This document shows, piece by piece, positions 1-6,273 of a DNA stretch of 7,303 bases. How positions within the stretch are numbered: position 1 is the stretch's first letter; each line of letters starts with the position of its first letter. A program made the position numbers and the translations under genes. The notes below the pieces were generated by a model. That model was not told the DNA's origin. It did not search any database and worked only from the letters and a program-made list of their open reading frames with translations. Source of the stretch: an uncultured bacterium (GTDB lineage Bacteria; Planctomycetota; UBA1135; UBA2386); contig CALKYL010000089.1 of the NCBI GenBank assembly GCA_938003515.1, positions 1 to 7,303 of the forward strand, in the 5' to 3' direction.

Positions 1-107
1 GGCTGTGCCGCGAGCGCGGCCTCGGCCGCGGTGAGGTGCTGCGGCGGCTCGCCGAGGCGGGCCGTGCGGGGGACAATGACGGGACCGGCGCGCGCCCGCG
101 CTCGTAG
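1..107 (+). CDS. 3' end of an unidentified protein (partial)
   Basis: The left edge appears to cut a + strand gene that ends at a TAG stop (105-107). Reading from position 3 gives about 34 codons, nearly all with G or C in the third position, as in the real genes here. The peptide is charged and helix-like at first (LCRERGLGRGEVLRRLAEAG) and then turns into a polar, Gly/Arg-rich tail. That looks like a protein C-terminus, but too little remains to name a family. The short helix-turn-helix flavour resembles the end of several RNA-modifying enzymes, which is only a guess. Only 40 nt separate it from the next start, so the two genes may be co-transcribed. If the call is right, this is the only gene in the window ending in TAG; every other visible stop is TGA. 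Confidence 0.45.
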   Translation, partial: LCRERGLGRGEVLRRLAEAGRAGDNDGTGARPRS

Positions 108-147
108 GACGCGCCCTCGCCCCGACACCGTCCGAGACCCGAACGCC

Positions 148-1206
148 ATGCGCATCCTCCGTGCCCTGCTGTCCGCGGCCGCCGCGGCCGCGTGCGTCGC
201 CGCCTAGAGCGGCACCGCCACCTACGAACTGACCTTCACGAGCACCTGGAGCCCGCAGACCCACCCGCTGCAGTTTCCGGGCAATCCGCACTTCTCGCCG
301 CTCGTCGGCGCGACCCACTCGCCGGCGGTCGGGTTCTGGCTGCCGGGCGGGCTGGCGTCGCCCGGCATCGAGGAGATGGCCGAGCTCGGCGCGACCGCGA
401 CGCTCGTCGCAGAGGTGCAGTCGGCGATCGCGGCGGGCCTCGCCGACCAGGCCCTGGACTACGGCGCGGCCGGCATGCTCGGCACGTCGCCGCAGCAGGT
501 GACCGTGCGGTTCAGCGTGGACGCCCGGTACGCGCAGCTGACGCTGGTCGCGATGCTGGCGCCGAGCCCCGACTGGTTCGTCGGCGTGCACGGGCTCGAC
601 CTGCTCGCCGGCGGCGACTGGGTCGACAGCCTCGTCGTGCCGCTGCAGGTCTACGACGCCGGCACCGACAGCGGCGCGACCTACACCTCGCCGAACGCCA
701 ACACCATGCCGCCGGAGCCGATCGCGCTCGTGACGACCGCGTCGGGTCCGTTCCAGGGCGCCTCGACCCAGGTCGGCACGTTCGCGCTGCAGCGGCTGTC
801 GAGCACGCTCGTCTACGGCTGCGGCTTCAACCCTCCCGGTTCGCTCGAGGTGTCCGGCAGCGCCGAGCTCGGCCAGACGCTGCAGCTGTCGATCACGCCG
901 CCGCCGCTGCAGTGGTCCGCGCCCGCCGTGACCGGCGTCGCGCTGTCGTCGACGCCCGACCCGGCGTTCCCCTGCGGCTCGCTGTTGCCCGGCTTCGGCC
1001 TCGTCGCCGGCGCGCCGGGTGAGATCCTGCTGGGTTCGGTCGACTCGCTCGCCGTCGGGCCCGCCTGGACGGGCGGCACCGCGGTCGTGCCCCTGCCGGT
1101 GCCGAACCTGACGTCGCTCGTCGGCCAGCAGTTCTACGTGCAGGCGCTGCTCGCCGACGTCCGCGTCGGGGTCACCGACGCGGTCTCGCTGCGGGTCGGG
1201 TCCTGA
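148..1206 (+). CDS. Secreted Spondin_N-domain protein, frame interrupted by an in-frame TAG
   Basis: The frame starts at ATG 148 with a signal peptide (MRILRALLS followed by an Ala-rich core) and meets TAG at codon 20 (205-207). It then stays open to TGA 1204-1206. Counting the stop as a residue, the product is 352 aa. Residues about 24-217 carry the Spondin_N hallmarks: TWS (33-35), HPLQFP (39-44), FSPLVGATHS (49-58), a W..GG.ASPGI stretch (64-74), SPDWFVG (140-146), YDAGTDSG (169-176) and TSPN (180-183). Residues about 222-352 form a second domain starting YGCGFNPPGSL and ending in a QFYVQALLAD..VG..DAVSLRVG pattern. I associate that pattern with the C-termini of planctomycete exported proteins. 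Spondin domains are extracellular adhesion modules; the role here is unknown. It contains a PPP motif (251-253), a typical EF-P-dependent pause site. No in-frame ATG, GTG or TTG lies between the TAG and ATG 376. A start at 376 would lose the signal peptide and the first part of the domain, so the intact frame from 376 is probably not the native protein. No Shine-Dalgarno is evident at 148. Confidence 0.8.
205..207 (+). other. In-frame amber codon at the signal-peptide boundary of the spondin gene
   Basis: TAG lies between the Ala-rich signal peptide (ending CVAA) and SGTATYELTF, which begins the mature Spondin_N domain. Both sides belong to one protein in one frame, with no frameshift. A single C-to-T change from CAG (Gln) would explain it, restoring an ordinary signal-peptidase region (AAQSG). 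It could be a sequencing or consensus error, a recent nonsense mutation, or a read-through codon. Confidence 0.85.
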
Positions 1207-1230
1207 AGGCGCGTCGGGTCCTGAAGGGGC
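1195..1230 (+). repeat. 18-bp tandem duplication across the spondin stop codon
   Basis: Unit gtcgggtcctgaaggcgc (1195-1212) is followed immediately by gtcgggtcctgaaggggc (1213-1230), with 17 of 18 bases identical. The period is a multiple of three, so the second copy repeats the C-terminal codons Val-Gly-Ser and the TGA stop in the same frame (stops at 1204 and 1222). Read-through of the first stop would add only six residues, counting the stop position as one. It looks like a recent slippage duplication. Confidence 0.85.
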
Positions 1231-1272
1231 CGCCGGCCGCAGCGCCGCGCGATCCGGCGACCGGCCGGCGGC
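1229..1272. terminator. Candidate bidirectional hairpin terminator between the spondin gene and efp
   Basis: A perfect 11-bp inverted repeat, gccgccggccg (1229-1239) and cggccggcggc (1262-1272), encloses 22 nt. Inside it a second pair, cgccg (1243-1247) and cggcg (1255-1259), can form a nested 5-bp stem. The structure sits exactly between two converging genes, ending 4 bp before the efp stop. No T-tract follows on either strand, so it is not a classical intrinsic terminator. It could stop transcripts by structure alone, protect 3' ends, or work with Rho. Confidence 0.5.
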
Positions 1273-1276
1273 GGCG

Positions 1277-1837
1277 TCACGCGCGCCCGAGGAACTCGCC
1301 GGTGTCGGTCGAGACCTTGATCATCTCGCCGGTCTTGATGTGCGACGGCACCTTGATCTCGAGGCCGGTCGAGAGCTTCGCCGGCTTCTGCACGTTGCTG
1401 ACCGTGTCCCCGCGCGCCGCGGGCTCGGTCTCGGTGACCTCGAGCACGACCGCCGCAGGCAGCTGCACCGTCAGCGCCTCGCCCTCGCAGAACACCACCG
1501 TCACGTTGCCGTTCTCGACGATGTACTGCATCGCGTCGCCGACCACGTCCGCGCTCAGCACGAACTGCTCGTAGTTGTCGTTGTCCATGAACGTGTAGCC
1601 GAGCGAGTCCTTGAACAGGTACTGCGCGTCGCGCGAGTCGAGGTAGACCGGCTCGAGCTGGTCGCTCGTCTTGCAGCGCAGCTCCTTCTGGCGGCCATTC
1701 TTCAGGTTCTTCAGGTTCAGGTGGTGGATGGCGCGCAGGTTGCCCGGCGTCAGGTGCTCGTACTTGATGATCTGGTAGAGCTCACCCTCGTAGCGGATGA
1801 CCATGCCCTTCTTGGCTTCGGTGACGCGGATCGCCAT
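1277..1837 (-). CDS. efp: Elongation factor P
   Basis: This 186-aa protein, close to the usual EF-P length of 185-190, relieves ribosome stalling at proline runs by binding near the P-site tRNA. The N-terminal KOW-like domain (about 2-62) begins MAIRVTEAKKGMVI. The middle OB domain (about 66-125) contains YLDSRDAQYLFKD and YTFMDNDNYEQ. The C-terminal OB domain (about 130-186) has the signature GDTVSNVQKPAKLSTG followed by VPSHIKTGEMIKV and ends TGEFLGRA. The exposed loop in domain I is TPGNLRA (30-36). Asn33 occupies the place of the lysine modified in E. coli (PGKGQA), so neither EpmA-type lysylation of Lys nor EarP-type rhamnosylation of Arg can act at the aligned tip residue. The start at 1837 fits the family N-terminus; the frame is open much further upstream, but that stretch is an Arg/Val-rich shadow. 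No Shine-Dalgarno is obvious. The gene stands alone, divergent from the TIM-barrel gene and convergent with the spondin gene. Confidence 0.97.
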   Translation of the reverse strand: MAIRVTEAKKGMVIRYEGELYQIIKYEHLTPGNLRAIHHLNLKNLKNGRQKELRCKTSDQLEPVYLDSRDAQYLFKDSLGYTFMDNDNYEQFVLSADVVGDAMQYIVENGNVTVVFCEGEALTVQLPAAVVLEVTETEPAARGDTVSNVQKPAKLSTGLEIKVPSHIKTGEMIKVSTDTGEFLGRA

Positions 1838-1984
1838 GGCTGTTCGGACGGACGTGCGGTTCGGCTGGGTCGGTGGGGAGGGACGCGGGGAGCGTCCGCG
1901 GGGATTTCGGCGCGAACAGGATAGCGCCGGCCGAACCGCGCCGCGAGGGTTGCCTCCCCGCGGCCGCGCTCCTCCAATGCCGCG
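1838..1984. promoter_or_regulatory. Divergent intergenic region, presumably with promoters for efp and the TIM-barrel operon
   Basis: These 147 bp separate two divergent start codons, so promoters for both directions should lie here. I cannot identify convincing -35/-10 pairs. The one AT-richer spot (about 1918-1923, TATCCT on the - strand) lacks a matching -35. A small perfect hairpin, ggacgc (1881-1886) with gcgtcc (1892-1897) and a 5-nt loop, would fall in the efp leader and might be transcribed. There is no Shine-Dalgarno in front of ATG 1985. Confidence 0.4.
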
Positions 1985-2953
1985 ATGCCCACGCCCACGT
2001 CCGACCGGCGCCGGTTCCTCGGCGCGACCGCCGGCCTGTTCGGGTCCGCGCTGCTCGCGGGCTCGCCGCTCCTCGCCCGGTCGCCCCGGCGCGCGCCCCG
2101 CGTCCCCGTCGACCCGCTGTTTCCGATCAGCCTGGCGGAGTGGTCCCTGCACAAGACGCTGCGGCGCGGGGACCTCGACAACCTCGGCTTCCCGAACAAG
2201 GCGAAGGCGCTCGGCATCGACGCCGTCGAATACGTCAACTCGTTCTGGAAGGACAAGGCGACCGACGACGACTACGTCGCGGAGCTCAAGAAGCGCTGCG
2301 AGGGCGAGGGCGTGCGCAGCCTGCTGATCATGTGCGACGGCGAAGGGGCGCTCGGCGACCCCGACGCGGCGAAGCGCGCGCAGGCCGTCGAGAACCACCG
2401 CAAGTGGGTCGCCGCGGCCGAGGCGCTCGGCTGCCACTCGATCCGCGTCAACGCCCAGAGCCGCGGCGACTGGGCCGAGCAGCAGAAGCTCGCCGCCGAC
2501 GGGCTGCGACGGCTCTGCGAGCTGGCCGACCCGCACGGCGTCGACGTGATCGTCGAGAACCACGGCGGCCTGTCGTCCAACGGCCGCTGGCTCAGCGAGA
2601 CGCTGAAGGCGGTCGACCACCCGCGCGCGGGCGCGCTGCCGGACTTCGGCAACTTCCGCGTGTCGGCGGACGAGACCTACGACCGCTACCGGGGCGTCTC
2701 GGAGCTGATGCCGTTCGCGCGCGGCGTCAGCGCGAAGTCGCACGACTTCGACGACGACGGCGACGAGGTGCACACCGACTACGACCGCATGCTGCGCATC
2801 GTGGTCGTCGAGCACGGCTGGCGCGGTCACGTCGGCATCGAGTACGAGGGCGCGAAGCTCTCCGAGGACGACGGCATCCTGGCGACCAGACGGCTGCTCG
2901 AGCGCGTGCGCGCGGAGATCGCGGCGGAGCTGGCCAAGAAGGACGGCCGATGA
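1985..2953 (+). CDS. Tat-exported xylose-isomerase-like TIM-barrel protein (sugar phosphate isomerase/epimerase family)
   Basis: The 322-aa product opens with a twin-arginine signal: DRRRFLG (7-13), a hydrophobic core about 14-30, and a plausible cleavage near Ala31. The mature part reads as an AP_endonuc_2/xylose-isomerase-like barrel: [11 protein letters not shown] at the first strand (46-56), IDAVEYV (78-84), VRSLLIM (110-116), a CHSIRVN strand (150-156), [10 protein letters not shown] (186-195), LPDFGNF (218-224), AKSHDF (250-255) and GIEYEG (284-289). Glu191, Asp220, His253 and Glu286 lie at the ends of successive strands, where this family binds its divalent metal, so the site looks intact. 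Members isomerise or epimerise sugars, cyclitols or keto-acids; the substrate cannot be read from sequence. Tat export implies folding, probably with metal, before translocation to the periplasm. Its stop overlaps the next start (ATGA), suggesting translational coupling to the aminotransferase. Confidence 0.88.
   Translation: MPTPTSDRRRFLGATAGLFGSALLAGSPLLARSPRRAPRVPVDPLFPISLAEWSLHKTLRRGDLDNLGFPNKAKALGIDAVEYVNSFWKDKATDDDYVAELKKRCEGEGVRSLLIMCDGEGALGDPDAAKRAQAVENHRKWVAAAEALGCHSIRVNAQSRGDWAEQQKLAADGLRRLCELADPHGVDVIVENHGGLSSNGRWLSETLKAVDHPRAGALPDFGNFRVSADETYDRYRGVSELMPFARGVSAKSHDFDDDGDEVHTDYDRMLRIVVVEHGWRGHVGIEYEGAKLSEDDGILATRRLLERVRAEIAAELAKKDGR
2939..2943 (+). promoter_or_regulatory. Shine-Dalgarno for the aminotransferase, inside the TIM-barrel gene
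   Basis: AAGGA lies 6 nt before ATG 2950, within the last codons of the upstream gene. It is the only clear ribosome-binding site I find in the window. With the ATGA overlap it supports this start over the longer open frame that continues upstream. Confidence 0.6.
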
Positions 2954-4098
2954 ACGAACGCCTGCAGCGGCTGCCCGCGTATCCGATGGAACAGCTCGCC
3001 GCGTGGAAGGCGGCGATGCAGACCCGCGGCCAGCGCGTGTTCGACTTCGGCACCGGCGACCCGCGCGAGCCGACGCCGGCGGTCCTGCGCCAGGCGATGC
3101 TCGACGGCGTGTCGGAGGTGAGCCAGTATCCGCCGACCGGCGGCACGCGCGGCGTGCGCAAGGCGATCGCCGGCTATCTCGAGCGGCGCTTCGGCGTCAC
3201 CGTCGACGCCGACGCCGAGGTGCTCCCGACGCTCGGCAGCAAGGAGGCGCTGTTCCACCTGCCGATGACCTTCGTGCAGGTGCCGAGCGACAAGGACCTC
3301 GTGCTCTACGGCGAGCCCGCCTACCCCGTCTACGAGATCGGCGCGCTGTTCGCCGAGGCGTGGACCTACGCCGTGCAGCTCGGTCCGCACAACGACTACG
3401 CGATGGACCCGGACAGCCTGCCGGAGTCGGTCCTGCGCCGCGCGGCGGTCGTGTTCCTGAACTACCCGCACAACCCGAGCGGCCACACGCTGCCCGACGC
3501 GCTGTTCGAGCGCTGGGTCGCGCTGCGCGAGGACTACGGCTTCGTGCTCGTCAACGACGAGTGCTACGTCGACCTCGGCTACGACGGCGAGCAGCCGAAG
3601 AGCCTGCTCCAGTTCGGCCGCGAGGGCTGCCTCGTCGTGCATTCGCTCAGCAAGCGCTCGGGCATGACCGGCTACCGCTCGGGCTTCGTCGCCGGCGACC
3701 CGCAGCTGGTCGCGACCTTCCGGCGCTTCCGCGCCAGCATGGGCACGGCGCCGCAGGAGTTCGTGCAGGCCGCCGCGGAGGTCGCTTGGACCGACGACGA
3801 GCACGTGGCCGCGCGGCGCGACGTGTTCGCCCAGAAACGCGCCGTCCTGCTCGAGATGTGCAGGCAGCGCGGGCTGACGGTGCACGGCAGCCGCGCCGGG
3901 CTCTACCTGTGGCTCGAGGTGCCCGCCGGCACGAACGACCTCGACTACGCGGCGGCGTGCCGGGAAGCCGGCATCCTGGTCGCGCCCGGCAGCTTCTTCG
4001 CCGGCTCGGGCGGCGGCCAGGAGCGCTTCGTGCGGCTCGCGCTGGTGCCGACGCTCGAGGAGTGCCGGGCGGCGGTCGACGTCTGGCCGGGGCCGTGA
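2950..4098 (+). CDS. dapC: PLP-dependent class I/II aminotransferase, DapC-like (N-succinyldiaminopimelate aminotransferase family)
   Basis: This 382-aa fold-type I aminotransferase has a complete active site. It has a [13 protein letters not shown]-terminal segment (32-43), [14 protein letters not shown] (60-73), [11 protein letters not shown] (92-102), [11 protein letters not shown] (121-131), the PLP-contacting NYPHNPSG (171-178, Asn175), [10 protein letters not shown] (202-211, Asp203 for the ring nitrogen and Tyr206), and [16 protein letters not shown] (231-246) with Lys235 as the Schiff-base lysine and Arg243. Arg362 in FVRLAL is the likely substrate-carboxylate arginine. The SLSKRS..GYR.GFVAGD and LPT.GSKE blocks, the start [12 protein letters not shown] and the length fit the DapC-type succinyldiaminopimelate transaminases of lysine/peptidoglycan synthesis best. 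I recall actinobacterial DapC as the closest. Related alanine/aspartate aminotransferases cannot be excluded, so the symbol is provisional. It is cytoplasmic, although its ATGA-coupled upstream partner is exported. It ends 16 bp from the convergent rhodanese gene. Confidence 0.85.
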   Translation: MNERLQRLPAYPMEQLAAWKAAMQTRGQRVFDFGTGDPREPTPAVLRQAMLDGVSEVSQYPPTGGTRGVRKAIAGYLERRFGVTVDADAEVLPTLGSKEALFHLPMTFVQVPSDKDLVLYGEPAYPVYEIGALFAEAWTYAVQLGPHNDYAMDPDSLPESVLRRAAVVFLNYPHNPSGHTLPDALFERWVALREDYGFVLVNDECYVDLGYDGEQPKSLLQFGREGCLVVHSLSKRSGMTGYRSGFVAGDPQLVATFRRFRASMGTAPQEFVQAAAEVAWTDDEHVAARRDVFAQKRAVLLEMCRQRGLTVHGSRAGLYLWLEVPAGTNDLDYAAACREAGILVAPGSFFAGSGGGQERFVRLALVPTLEECRAAVDVWPGP

Positions 4099-4105
4099 GG
4101 CGCCC

Positions 4106-4124
4106 CGGCCGCGCTCAGCGGCCG
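4106..4124. terminator. Candidate bidirectional hairpin terminator at the aminotransferase/rhodanese junction
   Basis: Cggccgc (4106-4112) and gcggccg (4118-4124) form a perfect 7-bp, all-G/C stem around a 5-nt loop, gctca. The loop contains the rhodanese stop codon (TCA on the + strand), and the right arm is inside that gene's last codons. It serves both converging operons by position. No T-run follows on either strand, as at the spondin/efp junction. Confidence 0.45.
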
Positions 4125-4438
4125 CGCTCGAACGGCAGCCCCTTGCCCGCCCAGAAGGCCATGCCGCCGCGGATGTTCGTCAGCTTCGCGAAGCCGCTCG
4201 CGGCGAGGAACTCGCACGCCGCGACGCTGCGGCGGCCGTGCTCGCAGTAGACGAACCAGTGGGCGTCGCGGTCGAGCTCGTCGACGCGCTGCATCAGCTC
4301 CTGGACCGGGACGAGCGTCGCGTTCGGCAGCCGGTGGCTCCGGTGCTCGGGTTCGGTGCGCACGTCCAGCACGCGCAGCTCGGGGTCCTGCTGCAGCTCC
4401 TCGTGCGCGTCTTCGGGGTCGAGGTCGCGGTAGTTCAT
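4115..4438 (-). CDS. Single-domain rhodanese-like sulfurtransferase (GlpE/PspE type)
   Basis: The 107-aa product is one rhodanese domain, the usual length for stand-alone members. It has LRVLDVRTEPEHRSHRLPNA (21-40, the D-V-R and H..G/P-A core), LVPVQEL (42-48) and the active-site strand WFVYCEHGRRS (61-71). Cys65 is the persulfide-carrying cysteine, and the C-x-x-G-x-x-S loop of six residues is the size seen in sulfurtransferases rather than in Cdc25-like phosphatases. The C-terminal part NIRGGMAFWAGKGLPFE (88-104) is the typical ending (L.GG...W...GLP). There is no signal peptide, so it is cytoplasmic. It is the last gene of the lpxB-ubiD operon, 14 nt after the decarboxylase stop. The sulfur acceptor is unknown, and the physiological link to its neighbours is not evident. 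Confidence 0.93.
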   Translation of the reverse strand: MNYRDLDPEDAHEELQQDPELRVLDVRTEPEHRSHRLPNATLVPVQELMQRVDELDRDAHWFVYCEHGRRSVAACEFLAASGFAKLTNIRGGMAFWAGKGLPFERGR

Positions 4439-4452
4439 GGGCAGTCGTCCGG

Positions 4453-6273
4453 TCAGTCGAGGTGGCCCTTGTCGCTGTCGCCCATCTCGACGCCGCCGGC
4501 CGGAAAGTACTCGCGCCAGCGGCGCGAGACGAGGGCCGCCGTGTCCGGATCGCAGAACAGCTCCTTCGGGTAGTCGGGCTTCATGCGCGCGTCGATCACG
4601 ATCGGCGGCGTCCAGCTCGGCTGGCTGCGCACGAGCGCGACCGCGCGCGCGTGCACGTCGGCGGCGGGCTCGAAGCGCGTGAAGGTCGTCCACAGGAAGT
4701 TGACGGCCGACTTCGCGGCCTTCGCGGCGTCGTCGACCAGCACGACGAGCGGCCAGTCGGCGAGCGCCGGCACGCGGGCGAGCGCCTCTGCGGCGCGTCG
4801 GTCCGCGTGCTGCGGATCGCGCGGGAACGCCGGGCCGTCGACGACGAGACAGCCGGGACAGAACACCCGCGCCGAACGGAACGGCGCCGGCAGCGCGCCG
4901 GCGAACGCGGTGGGCAGCTCGCGCACCGGGTCGCCGAGGCCGAGCAGCACGCCCTTGCTGCCCTTGTTGACCGCGGGGCCGGCGTAGTCGAGCGTGTCCA
5001 TCGACAGGCTGCCGAACAGGTAGAGGTCGGTGCGGAAGTCGCACCGCGCGAGCACGTGCTGCAGCGTCGCGCGGAAGTCGCGCAGGTCGACCGGCCGGTC
5101 GGTCAGCAACAGGAACTTCGTCAGGCTGAGCTGGCCCTCGCCGAGGATGCGGAACGCGCTCTGCATCGCCTCGCGCGCGTAGCGCTCGCGCACCACCGCC
5201 GCTGCGAGCGCGTGGTAGCCGGTCTCGCCGTAGGACCACCGGTCGCGCACCTGCGGCATCGCGACCTTCGCCAGCGGCAGCAGGAGCTCCTGCAGGTAGT
5301 CGCCGAGGAAGAAGTCCTCCTGGCGCGGCTTGCCGACCACGGTCGCAGCCAGGATCGGGTCCCGCCGGTGCACCAGCGCGTTCGCCCGGATCAGCGGGTA
5401 GTCGTGGCGCAGCGAGTAGTAGCCGTAGTGGTCGCCGAACGGGCCTTCGGGGTGGCGCTCGCCCGGCCGCACCTCGCCGAGGATCACGAACTCGCAGTCC
5501 GCGACCAGCGGCAGCGGCGAGTGCGCGGAGCGGCCGGTGCGCAGCCGCTGGCCGAGCAGCAGCGAGCACAGCAGCACCTCGGGCACGTTCTCGGGCAGCG
5601 GCGCGATCGCGCTGAGGATCAGCGCCGGGGGGCCGCCGACGTGCACGGCGACGGGCATCGCCCTCCCCTGCTCCTCGTAGGCCTGCAGGTGGAAGCCGCC
5701 GCCCTTGCCGATCTGCACGTGCAGCCCGCAGGTGTCGTCCGAGAAGCGCTGCACGCGGTACATGCCCAGGTTGGAGCCGAGGCCGTCGGGGTGCTCGGTG
5801 TAGACCAGCGGCAGCGTGACGAACGGGCCGCCGTCCTCGGACCACGTGCGCAGCAGCGGCAGGCGGTCGAGTCCCGGCGGCGCGTCCTGCACCGCGAGCC
5901 CGGGCGCGCGCCGCAGCCGCTTGCGCCCGACCTTGAGCAGCGCCGAGAGCAGGTCGCGGTGCTGCCACAGCTTGCCGAGGCTCGGCGGCAGCAGCGTGTG
6001 CGGCGCCGCCGCCAGCCGCTCGACGAGCTGGAGCGGGCGAGGGCCGAACGCCAGCTCGACCCGGCGCGCGGTGCCGAACAGGTTGGTCACGCACGGCCAC
6101 GGCGAGCCCCCGACGCGGCGGAAGAGGAGCGCCGGACCGCCGGCGGCGATCACCCGGCGGTGCACCTCCGCCGCCTCGAGGTCGGGGTCGACCGGCGCTC
6201 GGACCTCGACGAGTTCGCCCTCGCGGCGCAGCACGTCGAGGAAGGCGCGGAGGTCGACAAGGGTCCGGGTCAT
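4453..6273 (-). CDS. UbiD-family prenylated-FMN-dependent decarboxylase (possible menaquinone-pathway member)
   Basis: This 606-aa UbiD-fold protein belongs to the family that decarboxylates aromatic or unsaturated acids with prenylated FMN supplied by UbiX. Visible motifs are LRAFLDVLRREGEL (8-21), GGPALLF (45-51), TNLFGT (63-68), SNLGMYR (167-173, cofactor/metal region), PLPENVPEVLL (225-235) and PEGPFGDHYGYYS (275-287). Glu276 and Asp281 have the spacing of the catalytic acid pair of the family. The C-terminal section contains SMDTLDYAGPAVNKGSKGV (424-442). E. coli UbiD is about 500 aa; the roughly 600-aa form and the SMDTLDY region recall the UbiD-like decarboxylases annotated for menaquinone (futalosine route, MqnL-type). 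That assignment is tentative. The start at 6273 overlaps the lpxB stop (ATGA), which favours it over the longer frame upstream, itself a shadow of lpxB. No UbiX gene is in view. Confidence 0.92.
   Translation of the reverse strand: MTRTLVDLRAFLDVLRREGELVEVRAPVDPDLEAAEVHRRVIAAGGPALLFRRVGGSPWPCVTNLFGTARRVELAFGPRPLQLVERLAAAPHTLLPPSLGKLWQHRDLLSALLKVGRKRLRRAPGLAVQDAPPGLDRLPLLRTWSEDGGPFVTLPLVYTEHPDGLGSNLGMYRVQRFSDDTCGLHVQIGKGGGFHLQAYEEQGRAMPVAVHVGGPPALILSAIAPLPENVPEVLLCSLLLGQRLRTGRSAHSPLPLVADCEFVILGEVRPGERHPEGPFGDHYGYYSLRHDYPLIRANALVHRRDPILAATVVGKPRQEDFFLGDYLQELLLPLAKVAMPQVRDRWSYGETGYHALAAAVVRERYAREAMQSAFRILGEGQLSLTKFLLLTDRPVDLRDFRATLQHVLARCDFRTDLYLFGSLSMDTLDYAGPAVNKGSKGVLLGLGDPVRELPTAFAGALPAPFRSARVFCPGCLVVDGPAFPRDPQHADRRAAEALARVPALADWPLVVLVDDAAKAAKSAVNFLWTTFTRFEPAADVHARAVALVRSQPSWTPPIVIDARMKPDYPKELFCDPDTAALVSRRWREYFPAGGVEMGDSDKGHLD

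Noticed and set aside
174..204. Repeated gccgcg units resembling a small repeat or palindrome
   Set aside because: They encode the Ala-rich hydrophobic core of the signal peptide, and codon bias explains the repeat.
192..1022. Long + strand frame overlapping the spondin gene in another frame
   Set aside because: Its translation is dominated by Arg/Ala runs without any motif. It is a GC-rich shadow of the spondin frame.
1918..1923. TATCCT as a -10 element for efp on the - strand
   Set aside because: There is no -35-like hexamer at a suitable distance, and only four of six bases match the consensus.
1838..2830. Possible N-terminal extension of EF-P to over 500 residues
   Set aside because: The extension is antisense to the TIM-barrel gene and reads as Val/Arg/Ala-rich shadow. 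EF-P starts naturally at MAIRVTEAKK and has normal length from there.
1873..2949. Possible fusion extending the aminotransferase upstream to about 741 residues
   Set aside because: The upstream part is Arg-rich and antiphase to the well-supported TIM-barrel gene. The ATGA overlap and AAGGA site mark the real start at 2950.
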